A stretch of DNA of 32,781 nt. It comes from Anaeroplasmataceae bacterium. Its GTDB lineage: Bacteria > Bacillota_I > Bacilli_A > Acholeplasmatales > JAEDCM01. Below are positions 25,691 through 32,756 of this stretch, in pieces. The translations under genes and the position numbers were made by a program. The stretch is taken from contig JAEDCM010000020.1 in the NCBI GenBank assembly GCA_016294165.1, positions 1 to 32,781 of the forward strand, in the 5' to 3' direction. Below the pieces are notes generated by a model. It saw only the letters and a program-made list of their open reading frames with translations. It was not told the DNA's origin and searched no databases. Position 1 is the first letter of the stretch. Each line of letters begins with the position of its first letter.

Positions 25691-26630
25691 ATGCTTTATT
25701 ACTGCTTCCTAAAACTTCTTTAATCTTATGTTGAACAACATTACGAAGATTATTTCTAGCGTCTGTTAAATATTGACGTGGGTCAAAATGATCAGGATGT
25801 TCATCAAAATGTTGTCTGATGCTAGCAGTCATTGCTAATCTTAAATCTGAGTCAATATTGATTTTACATACTGCTTTTTTAGCAGCTTCTCTTAACATTT
25901 CTTCAGGAATACCGATAGCATCTGGCATCTTTCCACCATGCTCATTAACAATTTTTACATATTCTTGCATTACAGATGAAGCTCCATGTAATACAATTGG
26001 GAATCCTGGTAATTTCTCTGATACCTTATCTAAAATATCAAATCTTAAACGTGGTTTTTGACCTGGTTTAAATTTATAAGCACCATGTGATGTTCCAATA
26101 GCAATTGCTAGTGAGTCAACACCTGTACGTGTTACGAAATCATATACTTGATCTGGGTCAGTGAATTGAGCATCCTCATCACTTACATTTACATCATCCT
26201 CAATACCAGCTAATTTTCCTAATTCACCCTCAACAGTAACATATGGTACATGATTATGAGCATATTCACAAACTCTTCTTGTTAATTCTACGTTTTCTTC
26301 ATATGAATATTTTGATCCATCAATCATAACTGATGTAAATCCTCCATCAATACAAGCCTTGCAGATTTCAAAGGAATCTCCATGGTCAAGATGTAGGGCA
26401 ATTGGAAGATCAGTATCTTCAACTGCAGCTTCAACTAATTTAACTAAATAATTATGCTTTGCATACTTTCTAGCACCGGCAGATACTTGTAATACAACTG
26501 GTGAATTTTCTAATTTTGCAGCTTCGGTAATAGCTTGTACTATTTCCATATTATTAACATTGAAGGCTCCAACTGCATATCCACCTTCATAAGCTTTTTT
26601 AAACATTTCCTTAGTATTTACTAATGGCAT
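25689..26630 (-). CDS. fba: Class II fructose-1,6-bisphosphate aldolase
   Basis: A zinc-dependent glycolytic enzyme cleaving fructose 1,6-bisphosphate into dihydroxyacetone phosphate and glyceraldehyde 3-phosphate. The protein has 313 residues, normal to slightly long. It shows MPLVNTKEMFKKAYEGGYAV and GAFNVNNMEI at the N-terminus, catalytic Asp and zinc His in LHLDHGDS (D82, H83), and the other zinc ligands in GTSHGAYK (H182) and VLHGASS (H215). The C-terminal NIDSDLRLAMTASIR binds phosphate. AAGGAG lies about nine bases before the ATG. It has its own promoter (26652-26680) and terminator, so it is a single-gene unit. Confidence 0.96.
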   Translation of the reverse strand: MPLVNTKEMFKKAYEGGYAVGAFNVNNMEIVQAITEAAKLENSPVVLQVSAGARKYAKHNYLVKLVEAAVEDTDLPIALHLDHGDSFEICKACIDGGFTSVMIDGSKYSYEENVELTRRVCEYAHNHVPYVTVEGELGKLAGIEDDVNVSDEDAQFTDPDQVYDFVTRTGVDSLAIAIGTSHGAYKFKPGQKPRLRFDILDKVSEKLPGFPIVLHGASSVMQEYVKIVNEHGGKMPDAIGIPEEMLREAAKKAVCKINIDSDLRLAMTASIRQHFDEHPDHFDPRQYLTDARNNLRNVVQHKIKEVLGSSNKA

Positions 26631-26651
26631 AATATCATCTCCTTGTATATT

Positions 26652-26680
26652 ATTATATCATTAAATTTTTATACTTTAAA
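26652..26680 (-). promoter_or_regulatory. Promoter of fba
   Basis: Reading leftward: TTTAAA (plus 26675-26680), 17 bases, TATAAT (plus 26652-26657) preceded by TGA, an extended -10. The leader is only about 15 bases and carries the ribosome site. Confidence 0.7.
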
Positions 26681-26690
26681 GACTAAAAAT

Positions 26691-26717
26691 AAAGAAAAAG
26701 CCTTAAAATAAAGGCTT
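26691..26717 (-). terminator. Terminator of the RND-tetR operon
   Basis: On the minus strand AAGCCTT and AAGGCTT (plus 26711-26717 and 26698-26704) enclose six bases, followed by TTTCTTTATTTTT. The stem overlaps the tetR stop codon. The T-rich tract runs up to the fba promoter. Confidence 0.82.
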
Positions 26718-27279
26718 AATCATTAACCATTTTCATCAATGCATCATAAACATCATCTGTGGCTTCTTTAATATCAACATTACAAAGGCCAATAATATAG
26801 TTAAATATTATTCCATTTAGAAATGCTGAATAGATATAAGGTTTAGCAAGAAAACGAGCAGTGATTTTTTTATCACATAAATTGATAATATCATTACAAC
26901 GTTTCATCATTAGTTTAATGACGTTATCCATGATTTGAAAACTACGTTCACCAAAGGTAATACTTAAATTCTTTTTTAGCATAAATGAATGAAAAACATT
27001 GTTTTCTTTAGCTAGGAGAAAGAGTTCATAGATATGATTCTTACAAACCTCCTCGAAACTACCTTCAAGGCTAATACTTAAGATTCTATTTAATATATCA
27101 TCCATTATCATTTCAAGAGCTGATGCAATCAATTCTTCCTTACTACTATAATACTCATAAATCGTACTTTTACCAATATTAACATCATTAGCAATTTTAG
27201 CCATGCTAATATTTTCAAAATTTCCGTTTTTTAGTTCATTGATAACTGATTTCAAAATATTACTGCACGTTTGGTTCAA
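26716..27279 (-). CDS. TetR family regulator
   Basis: A 187-residue TetR-type repressor. The helix-turn-helix covers about residues 23-47: ISMAKIANDVNIGKSTIYEY then YSSKEELI. The C-terminal ligand domain is variable and all-helical. The start is a TTG at 27279, inside the last codons of the RND gene (20-base overlap), chosen because GAGGA lies about eight bases before it and because it leaves the usual short arm before the HTH. It most likely represses its own operon through the palindrome at 30705-30718, responding to a compound exported by the RND pump. The family is secure; the ligand is unknown. Confidence 0.88.
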   Translation of the reverse strand: MNQTCSNILKSVINELKNGNFENISMAKIANDVNIGKSTIYEYYSSKEELIASALEMIMDDILNRILSISLEGSFEEVCKNHIYELFLLAKENNVFHSFMLKKNLSITFGERSFQIMDNVIKLMMKRCNDIINLCDKKITARFLAKPYIYSAFLNGIIFNYIIGLCNVDIKEATDDVYDALMKMVND

Positions 27280-30200
27280 CTACTTCTTCCTCATTTTCTT
27301 TTCTAATTTTACGGAAATTAAATAATGAATAAATAATTGGCACAACGATTAATGTAAGAATTGTTGCATATAGTAAACCACCGATTGCGGCAATTGCCAT
27401 TGGTTGAAGCAATTCTCCACCTTCACCAAATCCTAAGGCCATTGGAACTAATCCTAAAACAGTCGTTAATGCTGTCATAAAAATTGGACGAAGTCTTGTT
27501 TTTCCAGCTAAAATAACGGCTTCACTGATCTTATGACCTGCTTCAATTAATTGGTTCATATAATCGATGATTACGATACCATTATTAACGACGATACCAA
27601 CTAAAACGATTAATCCCATAATCGCTACAATTGACATATCCATACCAGTAATTAACAATGATATGAAACCACCAGTAAAAGCAAGAGGAACAGTAGCTAA
27701 AACGATAAAGGCGTACTTCAATGATTGGAATTGAATACACATAATCATGTATACAAGTAAAATAGCGATAACACATGCTTTTAATAAGCTATTTACTGCT
27801 TCCATAATTGCTTCATTTTCACCATTTTGAGAAACAAATACTGTATTTTTATATGGTTTAAATTCTTCGGAAGCTAAATATGTATCAATCTTCTTATTAA
27901 TCTTATCTGATACCTTAGTAACATTAGCTCCTTCTTCAAATTGTGCTGAAACTTGTAAATAACGATACTTCCCATCGCGATTAATTGATTGGAATCCAGT
28001 TTTATTTTGAATGCTTGTGTAATTATTAATTGGATCATATACCTTTGTTTTTACACTATTTCTAACTGCCTGATATACATTTCCATCCACAATTGTTGTA
28101 TCATTTTCGGCTAAATCATTAGATACTATGAATTTATATCCTTCAGCATCCACACGATATCCTAATGTTGGATTAACAACGATTGCCATTCCATAATGAG
28201 TTGCTTGAACTGTATATACTGGATATTCACATTCTAATAAAGCATCACATAAATCTCCATCAAAAACATTTATCATGCTTAAGAATAAAGACCATGGAAT
28301 ATTTAAGTTTGTCATAGATGCACTAGATGAAGCCTTTAATTCATATAAAACACCATCAATTTCCACCTCAACTGGTGCTTCAGATACCATTGATACACCT
28401 AGTGATTCATAGAATAAATTGATTGATTTTGAGAAATCAGATGTTGTTAAGCCAATCTTAATGGCTTCTTCTTTATTTACTTCAATCTTAACAATATCGT
28501 TACCTTTAACAATACCATTAGATGCTTTTTTAACACCATCAGTTGCTTCTAGGATAGCTACTAAATCGTTAGCTACCGCTTCAAGTTCATATAAGTCATT
28601 TCCTTTAACATAAATGGCTACACCGCTTGCGCCAAATGTTGCAGCTGTTGAGTTGCTTGCTGAAACGTCAATTTCATTAATTGTTAGATCGTATGTACGT
28701 GAACCACGAGTAATTTGATAATTAAATTCTTTTAATACTTTTTCAACAATATCAGTATTCTTAGCTGTTGAATTATCACGATTTCCTTTTAATAAGATTG
28801 TATATGAAATGGCATTTTCTGACCCACCACCCATTAGTGATGAAAGAAGTCCATTTTTATTCATTGAAACTGAAATTGTTTCAACATCATCTATATCCAT
28901 AATTAAAGCTGTTGTTGCATCTGCTATATCACTTAATTCATCAAATGTTGCATCACCAACATACACGTTTTCATCATATAATCTTTCATCATAATTAATT
29001 GTTACGTTGATCTGTCCTTCATCAGTTGAAGGAATTAAAATAAATCCTCTACTGAATGAAAGAATGGCAAATCCAACGAAGAATACAATTACAGCTGATA
29101 AAACGATTGCCTTATGAGCTAATGACCAAATTAAGCATTTATCATATATTTGATAAATTTTTCCATCAGTCTTTTCTTTTACTTCAACATTTTTTAAAAT
29201 CTTAGCAGCTGATGATGGAACAACTGTAAGAGCAATTACTAAGCTACATAATAATGAATAAATAATTGTTAAGCTCATTGCTTTAAAGACATCACCAATC
29301 ATACCACCAATAAGCATAATTGGAAGGAATACTACCATTGTTGTTAGTGATGATGAAGTGATGGCTCCTGCTACTTGCTTAGCACCATAAATAGCTGCTT
29401 CTTTCTTTGATTTTCCTTCATTTAGTAAGCGGTAGATATTTTCAATAACAACAATTGAGTTATCTACAAGCATACCAACTCCAAGGGCTAAACCACCCAT
29501 ACTAACAACATTTAATCCAACGCCTGAAACATACATTAAACCAAATGTTGCAATTACTGAAACTGGAATTGAAATCGCAACAATTGCTGTTGGTCTAATA
29601 TCTCTTAAGAAGATTAATAAGATGATTACTGCTAGTACAGCTCCAATAATTAAATTTTGAATAACTGTACCAACAGCTGAATTAACGTAATCTCCTTGAT
29701 TTAATAAGTAGATATAATCAACTGTATTATCTTCTTTGACAATTTGCGATAATGTTTTTTCGATTTCATCCACAACATCTGTTAACTCAGATGATGTTTC
29801 TTGTTGGAAGGAAATTGTTACACCTAATTTCCCATTAATCTTTGTATATGAATCTTCAGCATTATTTTCAAATTTAATACCATCAACACAAAGATCATTT
29901 AAAGTTACTACTTTGCTGTTTACACTATCATAATAGATTGGAAGGCTTTCTAATTCCTCCATTCCATCGATTTTATTACCAATATATAGCATTTTAATAC
30001 CATCTGTATCTGTTGTGACACCAATTAAACCATCAATATTTGAATTTTCAACAGTATTTAAAACACCATCTTGTGCAAGTCCATATTCTGTTAATTTAGT
30101 TCCATCTAATTGGAAAGAAACAACAATATCCGCTGTTCCGTTGACAGATACACTAGCAACACCATTAATACCTTCTAATTTAGGCATAATATCCTTTTCT

Positions 30201-30688
30201 AACCATTGAGTAGTCTTGATTAAATTTTCTTCTTCAGTTAAGTCTTCTCCAAAGTCCTTAGAAATAGAAATCGATGCAATTGGCATCATGTCAACACTAA
30301 TACGCATGATACGAGGCTTATCTACACCATCTGGGAAGTTAATTGTATCAATTGACTCACGCATATCAAGAAATGCAGTATCCATATTAGTTCCATCATT
30401 AAACATTACCATAATCATTGAATAATGTTCATTTGATGTTGATTGAATAGAATCAAAATTTGATAATGTTTGAATACTACTTTCAATCGGTTTTGTTACA
30501 TATTCTTCAACTTGTTCAGGGTTAGCACCTTGATAAGTTGTTACAATAACCGCATATGGCATACTTACATCTGGGAATAGCGATAATGACATATTTGATA
30601 ATGAAAATACCCCTAATACAATAATTATAAGAACGCTCATTAATACGGTAATTGGTTTTTTAACGCAATACTCAGCTATTAATTTCAT
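27260..30688 (-). CDS. RND multidrug/solute exporter (AcrB/SwrC-like)
   Basis: A 1142-residue proton-driven RND transporter. The N-terminus CVKKPITVLMSVLIIIVLG, SLFPDVSMPYAVIVTTYQGA, the TM4 segment GLALGVGMLVDNSIVVIENI with the proton-relay Asp, and IVLVGIVVNNGIVIIDYMNQ in the second half mark the family. Two periplasmic-type porter loops lie between TM1-2 and TM7-8. An additional stretch of 75-100 residues lies in the second porter loop at about 790-895, so the protein is longer than typical Gram-positive homologues. No membrane-fusion partner is encoded nearby. A GGAGG site precedes the ATG, with a consensus promoter and a TetR-type operator upstream; tetR follows with overlap. Confidence 0.93.
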   Translation of the reverse strand: MKLIAEYCVKKPITVLMSVLIIIVLGVFSLSNMSLSLFPDVSMPYAVIVTTYQGANPEQVEEYVTKPIESSIQTLSNFDSIQSTSNEHYSMIMVMFNDGTNMDTAFLDMRESIDTINFPDGVDKPRIMRISVDMMPIASISISKDFGEDLTEEENLIKTTQWLEKDIMPKLEGINGVASVSVNGTADIVVSFQLDGTKLTEYGLAQDGVLNTVENSNIDGLIGVTTDTDGIKMLYIGNKIDGMEELESLPIYYDSVNSKVVTLNDLCVDGIKFENNAEDSYTKINGKLGVTISFQQETSSELTDVVDEIEKTLSQIVKEDNTVDYIYLLNQGDYVNSAVGTVIQNLIIGAVLAVIILLIFLRDIRPTAIVAISIPVSVIATFGLMYVSGVGLNVVSMGGLALGVGMLVDNSIVVIENIYRLLNEGKSKKEAAIYGAKQVAGAITSSSLTTMVVFLPIMLIGGMIGDVFKAMSLTIIYSLLCSLVIALTVVPSSAAKILKNVEVKEKTDGKIYQIYDKCLIWSLAHKAIVLSAVIVFFVGFAILSFSRGFILIPSTDEGQINVTINYDERLYDENVYVGDATFDELSDIADATTALIMDIDDVETISVSMNKNGLLSSLMGGGSENAISYTILLKGNRDNSTAKNTDIVEKVLKEFNYQITRGSRTYDLTINEIDVSASNSTAATFGASGVAIYVKGNDLYELEAVANDLVAILEATDGVKKASNGIVKGNDIVKIEVNKEEAIKIGLTTSDFSKSINLFYESLGVSMVSEAPVEVEIDGVLYELKASSSASMTNLNIPWSLFLSMINVFDGDLCDALLECEYPVYTVQATHYGMAIVVNPTLGYRVDAEGYKFIVSNDLAENDTTIVDGNVYQAVRNSVKTKVYDPINNYTSIQNKTGFQSINRDGKYRYLQVSAQFEEGANVTKVSDKINKKIDTYLASEEFKPYKNTVFVSQNGENEAIMEAVNSLLKACVIAILLVYMIMCIQFQSLKYAFIVLATVPLAFTGGFISLLITGMDMSIVAIMGLIVLVGIVVNNGIVIIDYMNQLIEAGHKISEAVILAGKTRLRPIFMTALTTVLGLVPMALGFGEGGELLQPMAIAAIGGLLYATILTLIVVPIIYSLFNFRKIRKENEEEVVEPNVQ

Positions 30689-30704
30689 TTTTTTACCTCC
30701 AGTC

Positions 30705-30718
30705 CGACCGTTCGGTCG
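30705..30718. promoter_or_regulatory. TetR-type operator
   Basis: The palindrome CGACCG-TT-CGGTCG is GC-rich in an AT-rich region. It lies just downstream of the expected transcription start, between promoter and ribosome site. The GACCG-NN-CGGTC form is common for TetR-family repressors of exporters, and a tetR gene ends this operon. Confidence 0.82.
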
Positions 30719-30729
30719 ATAACAAGTAC

Positions 30730-30758
30730 ATTATATGAAAAAAAATAAATGTTGTCAA
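30730..30758 (-). promoter_or_regulatory. Promoter of the RND-tetR operon
   Basis: A full consensus reading leftward: TTGACA (plus 30753-30758), 17 bases, TATAAT (plus 30730-30735). The operator covers roughly +5 to +20, so a bound repressor would block initiation or early elongation. Confidence 0.9.
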
Positions 30759-30800
30759 TAAAATGTATAAAAAAATAAAGCCATATTCATAATTTCTTTT

Positions 30801-30839
30801 AAAAAACAAAAACGGATGCTATTGAGGGGAGAGCATCCG
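30801..30839 (-). terminator. Strong terminator ending the riboswitch-RNA transcript
   Basis: On the minus strand the 8-bp GC-containing stem CGGATGCT/AGCATCCG (loop 30821-30831) is followed by TTTTTGTTTTTT (plus 30801-30812). It isolates the transcript from the RND promoter 43 bases further on. Confidence 0.85.
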
Positions 30840-30960
30840 ATTGGGAGAGGGTAATGCTTTGTAAAAAATGAAAATAATTATTCTATGAGGGGACATCATA
30901 ATTATTAAAACCAAAGCATTTATATTTCAAATAAGCAAAAAGTGCTTAGAAGCATTCAAA
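30801..30960 (-). ncRNA. Structured non-coding RNA downstream of the c-di-GMP riboswitch
   Basis: No ORF with a ribosome site exists here. On the minus strand an outer stem AATGCTTTG/CAAAGCATT (plus 30912-30920 and 30853-30861) encloses an inner stem AATAATTAT/ATAATTATT (30898-30906 and 30873-30881) whose loop contains TCCCCTCA. A single-stranded ACCCTCTCCCAA follows. A last hairpin, CGGATGCT/AGCATCCG (30832-30839 and 30813-30820), has TCCCCTCA again in its loop and a T-tract. Two identical C-rich loop octamers in different hairpins suggest base-pairing seeds for G-rich targets such as ribosome binding sites. I see no promoter of its own, so it is probably transcribed through the riboswitch. 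Function is inferred. Confidence 0.6.
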
Positions 30961-30991
30961 AATAAAAGCAACGATAATTTTTACCGTTGCT
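30958..30991 (-). terminator. Expression-platform terminator of the riboswitch
   Basis: On the minus strand AGCAACG and CGTTGCT (plus 30985-30991 and 30967-30973) form the stem, followed by TTTATTTTT. The GCAAC of its first arm can also pair with GTTGC (plus 31014-31018) at the 3' edge of the aptamer, which would disrupt the terminator. This predicts termination when c-di-GMP is bound. Confidence 0.78.
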
Positions 30992-31008
30992 AAATTAACA
31001 AGAAAATT

Positions 31009-31090
31009 AATCTGCAACTGGCTGCCATGACATATAGTTTTAGGCCCTAAGCTTTGCGTCACTACATTTCTGTAGTTTTGCCAACATATT
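31009..31090 (-). promoter_or_regulatory. Cyclic di-GMP-I (GEMM) riboswitch aptamer
   Basis: The minus strand shows the diagnostic GEMM-I core: GGCAAAAC, the hairpin ACTACA-GAAA-TGTAGT with a GNRA tetraloop (plus 31061-31076), then GACGCAAAGC (31051-31060), AGGGCCTAA (31040-31048) and ATGGCAGCC (31019-31027). Strands AATATGT (31084-31090) and GCAGATT (31009-31015) can form P1 with one mismatch. A promoter lies immediately upstream and an intrinsic terminator downstream. No protein-coding gene follows; the next stretch is a structured RNA ending in its own terminator. The aptamer call is made from memory of the consensus, without a covariance search. Confidence 0.9.
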
Positions 31091-31099
31091 TCTTCATAT

Positions 31100-31128
31100 A
31101 TACTATAACATTTTTTTATTTTTGTCAA
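31100..31128 (-). promoter_or_regulatory. Promoter of the c-di-GMP riboswitch transcript
   Basis: Reading leftward: TTGACA (plus 31123-31128), 17 bases, TAGTAT (31100-31105); alternatively the extended TGT-TATAGT (31102-31107) at 15 bases. The -35 box contains the TGA stop codon of the flavoprotein gene. Transcription would start near 31093, just before P1. Confidence 0.72.
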
Positions 31129-31751
31129 TATTTTTTTATGAAATTTGTACGATTACCTTTTTCATATTCTATATCTTCTAATCCATTAGCTTTTGCAATA
31201 TCCACAGCCTTGATTAAATAAGCCATATTTTTCGCTAAATTACGCATAGTTTGGACACCTTCAAGATCCATCAAAACTTCATCCTTATTGCTGCCATGAA
31301 CCATATTCCAATAGCTACTACCAACAATATGCATATTATTAATGGAAAAATATTTATTTAAAACATCAATGCTGGCTGTTGTTCCTGCTCTTCTCGCACT
31401 AACAATTGATGCACCAAATTTAGCCTTTACATCTCCACTATAAAAGAAGCGATCCAAAAATGAAAGCAAATTTCCAGCAGGTGATGCATAGTGAACTGGT
31501 GATCCGATGATGATTCCTTGACAATCTGCAGCTTTTTCTTTTGCTTCATTTACAATATCACTAATTGAGCAACGATATGTTTTGCTCTTTCTGCAATAAC
31601 CACATGCAACACATCCGTTAATAGCTTGTTTTCCTAAATAAAAAATTTCAGAGTCAACGCCATTATTTTTTAATTCTTCTTTAATAATTTCTAAGGCTTG
31701 ATTAGTACATCCAAACTCATTTGGACTTCCATTTATTAATAATACTTTCAT
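31125..31751 (-). CDS. Iron-sulfur flavoprotein-like FMN reductase
   Basis: A 208-residue flavodoxin-fold protein of the NADPH-dependent FMN reductase family. The FMN phosphate loop is INGSPNEFGCTNQAL. A compact cysteine motif, C47-X2-C50-X2-C53-X7-C61 (GCVACGYCRKSKTYRC), is the cluster-binding pattern of iron-sulfur flavoproteins. IIIGSPVHYASPAGNLLSFL contacts the flavin. It should move electrons between FMN and a [4Fe-4S] cluster; the physiological partner is unknown. The ATG at 31751 overlaps the stop of the upstream NifX-like gene (TAATG), so five extra N-terminal codons of the longer frame are not needed. Such a gene next to a NifX-type protein is common in clostridia. Confidence 0.85.
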   Translation of the reverse strand: MKVLLINGSPNEFGCTNQALEIIKEELKNNGVDSEIFYLGKQAINGCVACGYCRKSKTYRCSISDIVNEAKEKAADCQGIIIGSPVHYASPAGNLLSFLDRFFYSGDVKAKFGASIVSARRAGTTASIDVLNKYFSINNMHIVGSSYWNMVHGSNKDEVLMDLEGVQTMRNLAKNMAYLIKAVDIAKANGLEDIEYEKGNRTNFIKKY

Positions 31752-32683
31752 TAATGACACCCACAATCGTGATCCTCGTGTTCATGACAATTGCATGTCA
31801 CAAGGTTATTTTCTTTTAATGTTCCATTTAAATAATCATTTAAAACATCATCAACATTTCCGCTGATACCAGAAATGATTTTGATATTATTAGCTGCTAA
31901 AATATCTTTAGCACCGCCTCCAATACCACCACAAATTAGTAATTCAACTCCTAAATTTTTAAGCATTCCTCCTAAAGCTCCATGTCCTGTATTTCCGCTT
32001 AGTTTTTCAAATTTAGAAACAACCTTATTATCCTCAATATTTGCAATTAAAAAGCATGGACATTTTCCAAAGTGTTGAAATACCATATTTTTTTCATATG
32101 TGATTGCTATTTTCATTTTTTTTGCTCCTTTCAAATAATTCTTTTCTACTGATTCTAAAATAATATTATACATATATTCATATAAAGCTGGATTAGCTGT
32201 TTTCATAAATTCAATTTTTTCTAAGACCATTTTATCAGTAACATTATGTTCCTTCCAACTTTTTCCTTGAGTCTTATAATTATTCATTAAAGGAAGAACT
32301 CGATCTAAGGTTTTAACAAATTTTGATTCTTTTGTTTTTCCTTCATTAAATTCATCCCATAGTGCTAAATATTCATTTCCATCATCTAAATTAGATAATA
32401 GGCTAATCATTGCTTCTCGTTCCTTTTTCTCATGATCGCTATCAACATCATAAACAATCTTATCTCCAACAATAATTTCCGCTAAATCGTGAATTAAAGC
32501 CATTTTAACGCATTTATATATATCAGTGCCATCAGAATACTTTTCTAAAAACAAAGCTGAAATTGCTAAATGCCACGAATGCTCAGCACTATTTTCTTTT
32601 TTAAGTTCATTAATCACATAAGTTTGACGATAAACGCTTTTTAAATCATCAATTTTTGTAATAAAATCTAATAATTTATCCAT
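31751..32683 (-). CDS. HD hydrolase fused in frame to a NifX/NifB-type metal-cluster protein
   Basis: A 310-residue reading frame with two parts. Residues 1-189 are an HD-domain phosphohydrolase of the YfbR/HD_3 type: AEHSWHLA (H35, H38), LIHDLAEIIVGD (H65, D66) and KTLDRVLP (D127), probably a nucleotide 5'-phosphatase. From M190, MKIAITYEKN starts a complete NifX/NifB-family domain (dinitrogenase iron-molybdenum cofactor type) with ICGGIGGGAKDIL and a His/Cys-rich metal-binding tail, CNCHEHEDHDCGCH. An AAAGGAG site lies eight bases before the ATG at 32116, so the second part looks like a separate gene whose upstream stop has been lost. It can be made both as fusion and as a free 121-residue protein. 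GGTGG precedes the first ATG; a possible -10 TAAAAT lies at 32699-32704. Confidence 0.85.
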   Translation of the reverse strand: MDKLLDFITKIDDLKSVYRQTYVINELKKENSAEHSWHLAISALFLEKYSDGTDIYKCVKMALIHDLAEIIVGDKIVYDVDSDHEKKEREAMISLLSNLDDGNEYLALWDEFNEGKTKESKFVKTLDRVLPLMNNYKTQGKSWKEHNVTDKMVLEKIEFMKTANPALYEYMYNIILESVEKNYLKGAKKMKIAITYEKNMVFQHFGKCPCFLIANIEDNKVVSKFEKLSGNTGHGALGGMLKNLGVELLICGGIGGGAKDILAANNIKIISGISGNVDDVLNDYLNGTLKENNLVTCNCHEHEDHDCGCH

Positions 32684-32725
32684 ATAACCACCATTTTTAT
32701 TTTATCACAAATTTTCTTTATTTCT

Positions 32726-32756
32726 ACAAAAAAATAAGCATCCGAAGATGCTTATT
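32726..32756. terminator. Terminator at the right edge
   Basis: Arms AATAAGCATC (32733-32742) and GATGCTTATT (32747-32756) enclose four bases, reading TTCG on the minus strand, a very stable tetraloop. Seven T follow on the minus strand (plus 32726-32732 are the A-run). On the plus strand the stem is followed by ATTTTTAAT, so it may work both ways. It ends a leftward transcript coming from outside the window. Confidence 0.85.

Noticed and set aside
30823..30903. 26-codon minus-strand ORF (MMSPHR...) downstream of the riboswitch
   Set aside because: No ribosome site before its ATG, and it ends inside the terminator stem; the RNA structure explains the sequence better.
30946..31128. 60-codon minus-strand frame over the riboswitch
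   Set aside because: It coincides with the GEMM-I aptamer and its promoter, has no ribosome site, and its sequence is dictated by the RNA motifs.
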